NCBI GenBank assembly: GCA_963169245.1
Contig: CAUJEC010000203.1
Coordinates: 1 to 37,751 of the forward strand
From: Actinomycetota bacterium
GTDB lineage: Bacteria > Actinomycetota > Acidimicrobiia > Acidimicrobiales > Microtrichaceae
Reading direction: 5' to 3'
Length of the DNA stretch: 37,751 nucleotides
In this document: piece after piece, positions 1-7,158 of the stretch
Layout: every line of letters starts with the position of its first letter
How positions within the stretch are numbered: the first letter of the stretch is position 1
The notes under the pieces: generated by a model
Database searches by the model: none
Told to the model about the DNA's origin: nothing
What the model saw: only the letters and a program-made list of their open reading frames with translations
Made by a program: the position numbers and the translations under genes

Positions 1-135
1 CAACACCGACAACACCCCAGAAACAACCAGCCAACGACCCCTCAACACGAACCCTCTCCCACAACCTCGACAACCAGAACATGACTTGTCAACAGCACAA
101 TACGCACCACAACCAGAACACCCAAGCGAAACAAG
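1..135. other. Low-complexity A/C-rich window edge
   Basis: This stretch downstream of the mftC stop is almost free of G on the plus strand and contains repeated ACAACCAG words. An exact 12-mer, ACAACCAGAACA, occurs at 70-81 and again at 109-120, a spacing of 39 bp (13 codons). Two plus-strand frames are open from the left edge (one to about 161, one to about 254) and would encode Thr/Pro/Gln-rich sequence. It could therefore be the disordered tail of a convergent gene that starts outside the window, or non-coding spacer. No mftD, mftE or mftF sequence is visible before the window ends. Confidence 0.4.
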
Positions 136-1386
136 TCACACGCTTGCGCGTCGCCGTTTGATCGACACCGGCGACGGAACCGGCACACCGGGCCGCGAAC
201 GGTCAACGGAGGGCCGCGGTACAGCAGTGTCCTTGAGGGCTAGCGCTTCGAGGTAAGGCTCAGCCGCGCCCTTGACACACTCGGGATCCGGGTCGGTCAA
301 CTCAAGTCCCACGAAGAACTTGGTGGCCATGCATCCGCCCTGACAGGCGTCGTATGCGCCACACGACGTGCACGCCCCTTCGCTATCGGGCTCACGCAAC
401 GACACGAAGAGGTCCGACGACTGCCAGATGTGGGAGAACCCGCCGACTTCGCGGATGTTGCCAGCAAGGAACTGGTCATGGATCACGAACGGACATGCAT
501 AAACGTCGCCAACAGGGTCAACCAGACAGACAACCCGCCCGGCACCACAGAGATTCAGGCCGGGTAGCGCTTCACCGAGAGCCGAAAGGTGAAAGAACGA
601 ATCTCCCGTCAGAACATCGGGCCGGTCCAAGAGCCAGTAGTAGAGCTCCCGTTGCTGGTCCTGGGTCGGGTGAAGGTCGTCCCACGAGTCCACTGCACGA
701 CCTGATGGCCGAAGACGGGTGAGCCGAAGCTGTGCACCGTAGGAATCGGCGATCTCTTTGAATCCGTCAAGCTGATCGATGTTGTGGCGGGTTGCAACGA
801 CACTGATCTTGAATGCGCCGAAATTTGCGGCAGCAAGATTATCCATCGCCTGTCGGGCAGCTGCAAAGGAGCCTTCGCCGCGGATCAGGTCATTGACCTG
901 CGCGTCTGCTCCGTCGATGGAGATCTGGATGTCTAGGTAGTCCATCGATGCGAGCCGCTCAGCGGCGGCCTTGTCGATATAGGTCCCGTTGGTCGAGAAT
1001 TTCACGCCCACGTCATGGGCGGCCGCGTACTCAAGAATCTCGAAGAAGTCGGCCCGGAGCATCGGCTCCCCTCCGCCGATATTCACATAGAAGACCTTCA
1101 TGCGCTGGAACTCATCGATCAGGTCGAAGCATTCCTGGGTGCTGAGTTCACGGGGATCTCGTCGACCAGACGACGAAAGGCAGTGCACACACGAAAGGTT
1201 GCATGCGTAGGTCAGTTCCCATGTCAAACAGATCGGAGCGTCGAGTCCTTCCTTGAACTCCTCCACCAGGGAACGTGTCGTTGCACGGGGTTGATCCGAT
1301 ACGACTGGTTTCGCGGAGTCTCTGGTTCGAGCTGGGTGATCCACCTGCGCAGTCAGGCCAGTGTCAGCATTGACCTCAGATTTCAT
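136..1386 (-). CDS. mftC: Mycofactocin radical SAM maturase MftC
   Basis: This 416-residue radical SAM enzyme modifies the C-terminal Val-Tyr of the MftA peptide by oxidative decarboxylation and subsequent crosslinking, in the cytoplasm. The SAM-cluster motif CxxxCxxC is at C62, C66 and C69, followed by GGGEP at 104-108. A C-terminal SPASM region carries C280, C287, C298, C339, C342, C348, C352 and C370 for auxiliary Fe-S clusters. The ATG start overlaps the end of mftB by 11 bp, so translation is probably coupled. It is slightly longer than the usual roughly 390 residues, with an N-terminal extension of about 40 residues before the core and a basic, proline-containing tail (about 385-416). 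Identification rests on the motif order and on the mftA-mftB context. Confidence 0.96.
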   Translation of the reverse strand: MKSEVNADTGLTAQVDHPARTRDSAKPVVSDQPRATTRSLVEEFKEGLDAPICLTWELTYACNLSCVHCLSSSGRRDPRELSTQECFDLIDEFQRMKVFYVNIGGGEPMLRADFFEILEYAAAHDVGVKFSTNGTYIDKAAAERLASMDYLDIQISIDGADAQVNDLIRGEGSFAAARQAMDNLAAANFGAFKISVVATRHNIDQLDGFKEIADSYGAQLRLTRLRPSGRAVDSWDDLHPTQDQQRELYYWLLDRPDVLTGDSFFHLSALGEALPGLNLCGAGRVVCLVDPVGDVYACPFVIHDQFLAGNIREVGGFSHIWQSSDLFVSLREPDSEGACTSCGAYDACQGGCMATKFFVGLELTDPDPECVKGAAEPYLEALALKDTAVPRPSVDRSRPGVPVPSPVSIKRRRASV

Positions 1387-1684
1387 TCACCATCTCCGAT
1401 TCGACGAGCGTGGAAAGAGCATTGATAAAAGTGCCCCAACGCTCGGGCGCGATGTCCGACGCCTCGAGGGCGCTTCGCACCGAATCGTGACTACCTAACG
1501 ACTCCACGACACGCACCAGGTCAGGGTGTTTAAGAAACGAAAGCCTGCGAGTGTCGAAACTGTATGCCAGGGCTCCGAAACGTTCGGGTCTGAGCGACAC
1601 GGCCGGGTTCAACACGCATCGGCTTTCCAGGTTCACCACGACGCGGTATCTGACAGCTCGTTGAAGGCTCAGTAGACGCCGCAC
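1376..1684 (-). CDS. mftB: Mycofactocin precursor chaperone MftB
   Basis: This is a small PqqD-like RiPP recognition protein that binds the MftA leader and presents it to MftC. The protein (up to 102 residues) shows the MftB-type sequence LNPAVSLRPERFGALAYSF followed by RRLSFLKHPDL, closely resembling mycobacterial MftB. The longest reading frame begins with GTG at 1684, inside the mftA core codons, overlapping mftA by 16 bp. Later GTG codons at the Val-Val-Val stretch (residues 15-17) would also give a plausible protein, so the exact start is uncertain. Its end overlaps mftC, which makes mftA-mftB-mftC one tightly coupled unit. Confidence 0.93.
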   Translation of the reverse strand: MRRLLSLQRAVRYRVVVNLESRCVLNPAVSLRPERFGALAYSFDTRRLSFLKHPDLVRVVESLGSHDSVRSALEASDIAPERWGTFINALSTLVESEMVNEI

Positions 1685-1815
1685 ATCCCGTCGATGGAGA
1701 CCTCCTCGACGAGAAGCTCCTCGACAACGAGCGACTCCTCGCCAGCAGCATTAGTCGCAGCCTCAAGTTCGACCTCTGCTGCCTGTGCCTGATCTGCCAC
1801 CTGTGCTGTAGCCAT
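1669..1815 (-). CDS. mftA: Mycofactocin precursor peptide MftA
   Basis: This 48-residue ribosomal precursor of the redox cofactor mycofactocin ends in IDGMCGVY, the invariant MftA core whose final Val-Tyr becomes the cofactor. The preceding leader is acidic (EELLVEEVS), as expected for MftB recognition. The ATG at 1815 is preceded by a good ribosome-binding site (GGGGAG about 5 nt upstream). The middle of the leader is Ala/Gln/Glu-rich and longer than in mycobacteria, where the peptide is about 30 residues. It is the first gene of the mftA-mftB-mftC unit and lies behind a putative promoter and operator at 1853-1899. Confidence 0.97.
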   Translation of the reverse strand: MATAQVADQAQAAEVELEAATNAAGEESLVVEELLVEEVSIDGMCGVY

Positions 1816-1852
1816 CTCAACTCCCCGAGTTCTTGTTGTCGATCTGCTTCCT

Positions 1853-1899
1853 CTGACGGAAGGTCAGCCAATCCTACCGTTGCGCGCCGGTGATGGCAG
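1853..1899 (-). promoter_or_regulatory. Putative mftA promoter and palindromic operator
   Basis: Read on the minus strand, a -10 box TAGGAT lies at 1871-1876 with a weak -35 CTGCCA at 1894-1899, spaced 17 bp. Three bases after the -10 comes an inverted repeat at 1853-1867 (plus strand CTGACGGAAGGTCAG), which would cover the transcription start. The repeat matches CTGACGnnnCGTCAG with one mismatch; that element also precedes the acyl-CoA ligase (12048-12062) and the SDR (32551-32571). It ends 37 bp from the mftA start. A divergent epimerase gene begins at 1909, so the site could affect both directions. An overlapping alternative hairpin (CTTCC/GGAAG) exists in the same bases. Confidence 0.6.
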
Positions 1900-1908
1900 A
1901 CTGAGCCC

Positions 1909-2778
1909 GTGAAGCGAATGTTGCTGCTCGGTCGGGGCTGGGTGGGGAGCGAGATCGAACGAGTCGCTGCCGGACACTCCAAGGTGGATTCCGTGATCGC
2001 GATCGACCCACCTTTCGATCCGGTCCTTGCGCCAAGGGACGCTGCGGCGACAACACATCTGCGTGGCCTGATCACCGAGGGCAGTGTCGACTGCGTCATC
2101 AATGCTTGTGGCCGCGTGAGCGGCACGGACCTTGAGATGGACGACGCGAACCACCTTTTTGTGGAATGGCTGTGTGAGACGCTGATGCCCACCGGGGTGA
2201 GGTTTGTCCACATCGGGTCAGCTTCCGAATACGGCGACCCGGGCACATCCGATCGCTTGGATGAGTCGACACCGGCTGCGCCTGCAGGGGCGTATGCAAC
2301 CAGCAAGACCGCTGGCAGCGAAGTCGTTCTAGCCACTCAGCACCAAGGAATGAACACAACTGTGGCGCGAGTGTTCAATATCGTCGGTTATCCGATTCCG
2401 CCGGTCTCACCGGTTCATCAATGGTTGGGTGACCTGACAGACCTTGGACCTGGTGGCGGTGAAATCGTGGTCTGGTGGCCACCAACCACACGTGATTTCT
2501 CGTTGATCGAAGATGTTGCCCGGGCGCTGGTTGATCTCGCATTGCTTGACTCGGCACCACCGATCGTCAACGTGTGCTCGGGGGTTCCGTTGCGTTACGG
2601 CGACATCGTGGCTGCGCTCGCAGGTGCACTCGAGTTGGACGTCGCAATCCGATCCCTGGACCGGCCCGGCATCGAGCGCGTAGTCGGCAGCCCGACGCTT
2701 CTGCGTGAAGTGATCGGATGGGCGCCAACTATGTCGGCCCAAGTTCTAGCTCGGCGTGCAACCGGACAGGACCGCTGA
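1909..2778 (+). CDS. NAD-dependent epimerase/dehydratase (extended SDR)
   Basis: This 289-residue extended short-chain dehydrogenase/reductase probably acts on a nucleotide sugar. The dinucleotide-binding glycine motif GRGWVGSE lies at about 8-15 and the catalytic YxxxK appears as YATSK in the middle, preceded by HIGSASEYG, a typical Ser region of sugar epimerases. The start is GTG at 1909; an in-frame ATG three codons later (1918) is the alternative. Neither has an obvious Shine-Dalgarno sequence. It is transcribed divergently from mftA across a 93-bp gap and precedes a nucleotidyltransferase and a glycosyltransferase, so a role in polysaccharide or glycoconjugate synthesis is likely. The substrate cannot be read from the sequence. 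Confidence 0.85.
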   Translation: MKRMLLLGRGWVGSEIERVAAGHSKVDSVIAIDPPFDPVLAPRDAAATTHLRGLITEGSVDCVINACGRVSGTDLEMDDANHLFVEWLCETLMPTGVRFVHIGSASEYGDPGTSDRLDESTPAAPAGAYATSKTAGSEVVLATQHQGMNTTVARVFNIVGYPIPPVSPVHQWLGDLTDLGPGGGEIVVWWPPTTRDFSLIEDVARALVDLALLDSAPPIVNVCSGVPLRYGDIVAALAGALELDVAIRSLDRPGIERVVGSPTLLREVIGWAPTMSAQVLARRATGQDR

Positions 2779-2904
2779 GTCGACTGTCGGTTGAAGAACT
2801 CTGTCACTCGAGTTCGCCACGACGGACGCTCCCAGGAAGCTCACCGGACTCTCACCGAACTCTCACCGGCCAGTTCAGACCGGCCACAGGAGGCACGACC
2901 CGCC

Positions 2905-2918
2905 TGATTGTCCAATCA
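2905..2918. promoter_or_regulatory. Inverted repeat upstream of nucleotidyltransferase
   Basis: A perfect inverted repeat TGATTG-TC-CAATCA lies 20 bp before the ATG at 2938. A -10-like TTAGCAT sits immediately downstream. About 60 bp earlier the words CTCACCGGACT, CTCACCGAACT and CTCACCGG run in tandem with an 11-bp period. The position suits an operator, but no regulator is known. Confidence 0.3.
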
Positions 2919-2937
2919 CGCTGTTAGCATCCCCGCC

Positions 2938-3660
2938 ATGCACGCGGTGATTCTGGCAGGCGGGCGTGGGGTGCGTTTGCGTCCCTACACCACTGCTCTT
3001 CCCAAGCCCCTCATGCCCATCGGTGACGAATTCGCGATCCTTGAAATCGTGCTCCGTCAATTGCACGCGCACGGCTTCAACAGCGCGAGCATCGCCATCG
3101 GACACCTCGGCCAGTTGATCCGCGCCTACTGCGGAGACGGGTCTCAGTGGGACCTGCAATTGGACTATTGGCACGAGGATTCTCCGCTGGGGACGATGGG
3201 TCCGGTTGTACTTAACCTGGACTCGTTGCCCGAGCATTTCCTGGTGATGAACGGCGACATCATGACCGATCTCGACTACCGAGAGTTGCTGAGCGGCCAC
3301 ATCGACTCGGGAGCCCCGCTGACGGTCGCGACCTATGACCGGGTCGTCAAGGTCGACTTCGGCGTGCTGGAGATCGGCGGTGCTAACGGCGACCGTATAG
3401 CCGCGTTCAGGGAGAAGCCCGTCGAGCATTTCTCGGTCTCGATGGGCGTCTACGCGGTGTCGCGTGAGACCCTGCGCCCCTTCAGCGCCGGCGAAGCACT
3501 CGGCTTCGACGAACTCGTGCTGCACCTTATCGACACGGGGAGCCTTCCACGGATCCATCCATTCGATGGTTACTGGCTCGATATCGGAAGGCCCGATGAC
3601 TACGACCGAGCAAATGAGGAGTGGGAGTCCCTGCGATCGGTTCTCCTCCCCAATACATGA
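2938..3660 (+). CDS. Sugar-1-phosphate nucleotidyltransferase
   Basis: This 240-residue NTP-transferase makes an NDP-sugar from a sugar-1-phosphate and NTP. The signature LAGGRGVRLRPYT followed by LPKPLMPIGD is at residues 6-31, and the metal-binding GD of MNGDIM comes in the first half. It lacks the C-terminal acyltransferase beta-helix of GlmU-type enzymes, so it is a minimal transferase of the GCD1/RmlA type. I chose ATG 2938 because the signature begins there; a TTG 30 bp upstream extends the frame but overlaps the inverted repeat. Its stop overlaps the next gene by 4 bp (ATGA), indicating translational coupling. The nucleotide and sugar are unknown; the LegB-like gene nearby makes an amino sugar conceivable. 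Confidence 0.9.
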   Translation: MHAVILAGGRGVRLRPYTTALPKPLMPIGDEFAILEIVLRQLHAHGFNSASIAIGHLGQLIRAYCGDGSQWDLQLDYWHEDSPLGTMGPVVLNLDSLPEHFLVMNGDIMTDLDYRELLSGHIDSGAPLTVATYDRVVKVDFGVLEIGGANGDRIAAFREKPVEHFSVSMGVYAVSRETLRPFSAGEALGFDELVLHLIDTGSLPRIHPFDGYWLDIGRPDDYDRANEEWESLRSVLLPNT

Positions 3661-4742
3661 CAACCGCCCAATCATTTCGGCTGTCGATCTACTCCGACGC
3701 AGCCGCGCTCGGGGGTGCCGAGGTCAACCTGTCCCGGGTCCTCGAAGGGCTACCGAATTCGATTCAGGTGACCATCGTCGGTGTGGATGATGACGTGGTG
3801 GACTGGTTGCGTTCGCACCGACCTTCCGCTCAGGCGCTCACGATTCCAGCGATCGAGAACCGCACCGACCTCCGCGGCCTATCACGACACCGTTCGACTT
3901 TCAGTCGACTCGATGCAGATGTTTTGCAGTTCAACTTGTCGTCCGCGTCGTCATGTCAGTGGGCGATGTTCATGGCGTCATTCGTTCGCGGCCCCAAGCG
4001 GGTTGCGATCGAGAACTCGCCAATGGGCGTCTGGTCAGGAACGTCAGCCAAACTCAAACGGTTCACCTCGTCCCGGCTGGCCGCACATGTTGCAGTTGGT
4101 GACCGCACAGGACGGATGATCGAGGAGTCGAGCGGGCTGCCCACCGGGTCGATCGAAACGATCTATCACGGCGTTCCCGACGTGGGGCACGCGATCGTTG
4201 AGCGAGGCCCGGAGCCGACGCTGTTGACCGTCGCCCGACACGACCCCGTCAAAGGGATTGACTTCCTGTTGGACGCTTTCGCTCTGGTGCCCGCTCCTGC
4301 TCGTCTCGTGCTGATCGGGGACGGCACCGAGACCGACAATCTGAAGGCTCAGCGCGCCGAGTTGGGCCTCGATGACCGAGTCGAGTTTCGGCCTCTGCCG
4401 TGGGACGAACGCGCAGCAGATGTCATGTGGGCCTATGACGGTCTCGTGTTGCCTTCACGACTTGAGGGATTTCCGGTGACGATCGCCGAGGCGATGCTCG
4501 CAGGCCTGCCAGTCGTTGCCACCGACGTCGGCTCGGTCTCAGAGGCTGTCATTCCCGGAGAAACCGGCTGGATCGTCGAGCCAGAGAATCCGACGGCGTT
4601 GGCTGAGGCGATCCTGGATCTGCTCTCTGACCCGGAGCGTGCAAAGGCCATGGGCGGGAACGCTCGGCGTGCCGCAGAGTCGCGTTTCACCATGGAAGCG
4701 ACCATCGCCGCCTACATGTCGCTCTACGAGCGGATTCTGTAG
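3657..4742 (+). CDS. Family 4 glycosyltransferase (GT-B fold)
   Basis: This 361-residue retaining glycosyltransferase is expected to act at the cytoplasmic face of the membrane. The N-terminal acceptor half has the GGAEVNLSRVL motif typical of GT4 enzymes. The C-terminal half has LTVARHDPVKGIDFLLDAF, LVLIGDG and the EGFPVTIAEAM signature (an E-x7-E motif) followed by GLPVVATDVGS, which bind the donor sugar nucleotide. It starts with the ATG of an ATGA overlap with the nucleotidyltransferase; an upstream in-frame ATG at 3621 is less likely. Donor and acceptor are not deducible. MftF, the known mycofactocin glycosyltransferase, is a GT2 enzyme, so this is not MftF. Confidence 0.92.
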   Translation: MTTAQSFRLSIYSDAAALGGAEVNLSRVLEGLPNSIQVTIVGVDDDVVDWLRSHRPSAQALTIPAIENRTDLRGLSRHRSTFSRLDADVLQFNLSSASSCQWAMFMASFVRGPKRVAIENSPMGVWSGTSAKLKRFTSSRLAAHVAVGDRTGRMIEESSGLPTGSIETIYHGVPDVGHAIVERGPEPTLLTVARHDPVKGIDFLLDAFALVPAPARLVLIGDGTETDNLKAQRAELGLDDRVEFRPLPWDERAADVMWAYDGLVLPSRLEGFPVTIAEAMLAGLPVVATDVGSVSEAVIPGETGWIVEPENPTALAEAILDLLSDPERAKAMGGNARRAAESRFTMEATIAAYMSLYERIL

Positions 4743-4823
4743 GCCGCTGAGGCCGTCTCAGTCAGACTGGCAGTCCGACGTGGATCAGTCCGACCTAGCT
4801 TGGCTCGGTCAGATTTTGCCCAG
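4743..4823. repeat. CAGTC-rich spacer between convergent genes
   Basis: The 81-bp gap between two convergent genes consists of degenerate CAGTCAGAC / CAGTCCGAC words repeated about five times. No clear stem followed by a T-run is visible, so transcription termination here is not demonstrable. Confidence 0.35.
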
Positions 4824-5807
4824 TCAGACCTGATAGCCAGAGGTCGCCAGATCGGACAGATGGCTCTGCACCCACTCAGCCGTCCTCGTGAGACCGTCCT
4901 CGAGCGAGACTGCGGGCGAGTACCCCGCTATCCGCTCGGCCACCGAGAAGTCACAGAGCAGTCTTTCAACCTCTGATCCCCCGGGACGTAGACGATGTTC
5001 ATCAGTGATGATCTCGGCCCGCTGTCCTGTGATGTCCATACACAGTTCGGCAAGGTCCCCGACGCTGATCTCTCGACCGGAACCGATGTTGGTCGCGCGC
5101 CCGACCGCCTCTTGACAATCGGCCAGCGCAACAAAGCCTGCTGCAGTATCGGTCACATAGTTGAAGTCGCGCGTCGGGGTGACCGCACCCAGATGCAACT
5201 CGGTGGCCCCGGCTTGCAGTTGGGCGAGGATCGTCGGAATCACGGCCCGGGTTGATTGGCGTGGACCATATGTATTGAACGGGCGCACGATCGAAACCGG
5301 CACCTCGTGTGCGTGCCAGTAGCTGAGCGCCATCATGTCTGCACTGATCTTCGAGGCTGAATACGGTGATTGCGGCTGCAACGGATGTTCTTCGGAAATC
5401 GGCGCTGTGATCGCCGTTCCGTAAACCTCCGACGTGGATGTGTGGATCATTCGCGCATCGTGGCGACGGCACGCCTGTGCCACATTGAGGGTGCCCTCAA
5501 CGTTTGTCTGCACGTAGCTTTCGGCAGCCACGTAGCTATATGGGATGCCAATGAGCGCGGCGAGGTGAAAGACGGTGTCGACCCCGTCGACCGACTCGTC
5601 AACGCGGACCGAGTCACGTACGTCCCCGGGAATCACCTCGATGGCTGACTGCACGTCTGCCGGAAGAGTATCGAGCCAACCCCACCGGCCAAAGGAGTTG
5701 TAGTAGACGAGCACACGGACATCGGCTCCGTCGGCGACGAGTCGTTCGACGAGATGGCTTCCGATAAAGCCCTCTCCCCCGGTCACCAGCACTTGACGTC
5801 CGTTCAT
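4824..5807 (-). CDS. legB: LegB-like nucleotide-sugar 4,6-dehydratase
   Basis: This 327-residue extended SDR converts an NDP-HexNAc to its 4-keto-6-deoxy form, the first committed step to legionaminic-type or bacillosamine-type sugars. It has GGEGFIGSH at 10-18, the LegB-like YYNSFGRWGWLDTLP stretch, TSTSEVYGT, YSASK as the active-site Tyr/Lys, and RPFNTYGPRQS. Together these match the LegB family much better than RmlB or GalE. I chose ATG 5807 (MNGRQVLVTGG); ATG codons at 5816 and 5849 would only add a leader. The aminotransferase, acetyltransferase and synthase that normally accompany LegB are not here, so the final sugar is unknown. It lies convergent to the GT4 operon and 51 bp downstream of nagA. 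Confidence 0.83.
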   Translation of the reverse strand: MNGRQVLVTGGEGFIGSHLVERLVADGADVRVLVYYNSFGRWGWLDTLPADVQSAIEVIPGDVRDSVRVDESVDGVDTVFHLAALIGIPYSYVAAESYVQTNVEGTLNVAQACRRHDARMIHTSTSEVYGTAITAPISEEHPLQPQSPYSASKISADMMALSYWHAHEVPVSIVRPFNTYGPRQSTRAVIPTILAQLQAGATELHLGAVTPTRDFNYVTDTAAGFVALADCQEAVGRATNIGSGREISVGDLAELCMDITGQRAEIITDEHRLRPGGSEVERLLCDFSVAERIAGYSPAVSLEDGLTRTAEWVQSHLSDLATSGYQV

Positions 5808-5858
5808 GTTGCCCATTCGATATCCAGCCTTTCCCGATGGTGATTCCAACGGACGCGC

Positions 5859-7013
5859 TCAGGATACCGGGGTTGAATGCTCCTCCGGGTAAGCGTCGAG
5901 CACTTGCCACTGATCATCGAGTACGACGAAGTCGACCGATCGTCCCAGTCTCAGGCGATTCGCTCCTGCGGCGTTGAGCACGACCTTTGAGCTCACACCG
6001 AGACCGATCATCCGACGCACACACGCGTCCATCGTGGCGACACTCCCCGCGAGGGTCCCATCATTGAGCCGAGCGGCACCATCGATCACGGTCACCCGCG
6101 CTGGCGCGCTCTCCCACTCCGAGGCACTCTCCCGGTAGGCCACGCGCCGCTCATCCCCTTCGCGCCGCTCCCATCGATCCGCCCAGCTCACCGATGCAAG
6201 CCCTGCGGGAGCAATCGCGTCGGTCACCAGAACCATCCGATCCGATGCCGACCTGGCAATCAGACGAAGCGTGTCGACATCGAGATGAACACCATCTGCA
6301 ATGACGCCGACCGAGACCCGGTCATCGGTGAGTGCCACCGCCGCGGGACCCGGATCACGCGGGGCGAAACGACGATGGGCGTTGAAGACGTGGGTGATCA
6401 TCGACGCTCCGGCATCGACTGCCTCCCTACACTGGGAAGCGCTCGCATCAGAGTGACCGATGCTGACCCTGACCCCCTCGGCAACAAGGTCCGCGATCAA
6501 GTCCATTGCGCCAGGAAGTTCGGGTGCCACAGTGATCAGATCCACCGGACCTGCCCTCAGCAGTCGCTCCACCACCAGCGGGTTTGGATCGACGAGCAAC
6601 TCCGGGTCGTGTGCACCTTTCCAAACCCTTGAGAGGAACGGACCTTCCAGATGCGCGCCCAGGGCCCAGGCGCCAGAGGGTGGCCTGCGATGCACCTGTG
6701 CCAGGACGCCGAGCGCATCACAGTACTGATCGATCGAAGACGAGTAGAGAGTTGGGTTGAACCTGGTGACCCCGGTCGCCAGCAGCGCCTCGCACGCTCT
6801 GGCATATTCGGACTCGTCCGCTGTTCTGAAGTCCACACCTGCGAACCCGTTGATCTGATGGTCGACAAAGCCCGATACGACAACCTTCGATCCAACCGCA
6901 GGTGCCAGACCGATTGACACCAGCCGATTCCCCTCGAGGGCAACATCACCTTTGATCCATTGGCCGGCCACGAGGGCAGCTGACACGCCGAGTCGTGTGG
7001 CAGTCGAACCCAT
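5859..7013 (-). CDS. nagA: N-acetylglucosamine-6-phosphate deacetylase
   Basis: This 384-residue amidohydrolase removes acetate from GlcNAc-6-phosphate to give glucosamine-6-phosphate, feeding glycolysis or UDP-GlcNAc synthesis. Visible motifs in order are DHQINGFAGVDF, HLEGPFLS (121-128), GHSDAS (186-191), HVFNAH (208-213), ADGVHL (240-245), the catalytic Asp in VTDAIAPAG (about 265) and LAGSVATMD. The metal ligands are all present. HVFNAH replaces the more common HLFNAM. ATG 7013 gives the normal family length; a GTG at 7058 would add 15 residues. It is divergent from the alcohol dehydrogenase operon and upstream of legB on the same strand, so the two may form an amino-sugar unit. Confidence 0.9.
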   Translation of the reverse strand: MGSTATRLGVSAALVAGQWIKGDVALEGNRLVSIGLAPAVGSKVVVSGFVDHQINGFAGVDFRTADESEYARACEALLATGVTRFNPTLYSSSIDQYCDALGVLAQVHRRPPSGAWALGAHLEGPFLSRVWKGAHDPELLVDPNPLVVERLLRAGPVDLITVAPELPGAMDLIADLVAEGVRVSIGHSDASASQCREAVDAGASMITHVFNAHRRFAPRDPGPAAVALTDDRVSVGVIADGVHLDVDTLRLIARSASDRMVLVTDAIAPAGLASVSWADRWERREGDERRVAYRESASEWESAPARVTVIDGAARLNDGTLAGSVATMDACVRRMIGLGVSSKVVLNAAGANRLRLGRSVDFVVLDDQWQVLDAYPEEHSTPVS

Positions 7014-7091
7014 GGGAGAACCGTAGGTGAGTGTTGTGACTGATGACGGCAAACGCACCGCGTCACGGCACCGTCACAAAGATGTACTGTG

Positions 7092-7107
7092 CGAGTGGAC
7101 CAACTCG
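7092..7107. promoter_or_regulatory. Inverted repeat upstream of alcohol dehydrogenase
   Basis: CGAGT-GGACCA-ACTCG is a perfect 5-bp-arm inverted repeat, 51 bp before the ATG of the alcohol dehydrogenase and within the divergent nagA intergenic region. It does not match the CTGACG palindrome seen elsewhere. This is a weak operator candidate. Confidence 0.25.
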
Positions 7108-7158
7108 ACAAGCCCGGATCGGTCCAATCGCAGGATTCGGGACAATCAGGGGGAACAG

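Noticed and set aside
1530-2336. 268-codon minus-strand frame covering mftA and the start of the epimerase
   Set aside because: It overlaps mftA, mftB and the operator region and is Ser/Arg-rich without similarity to any family; mftA in the other frame is unequivocal.
3657-4742. Calling the glycosyltransferase mftF
   Set aside because: MftF is a GT2 (GT-A fold) membrane-associated enzyme; this protein has the GT4 E-x7-E motif and GT-B layout.
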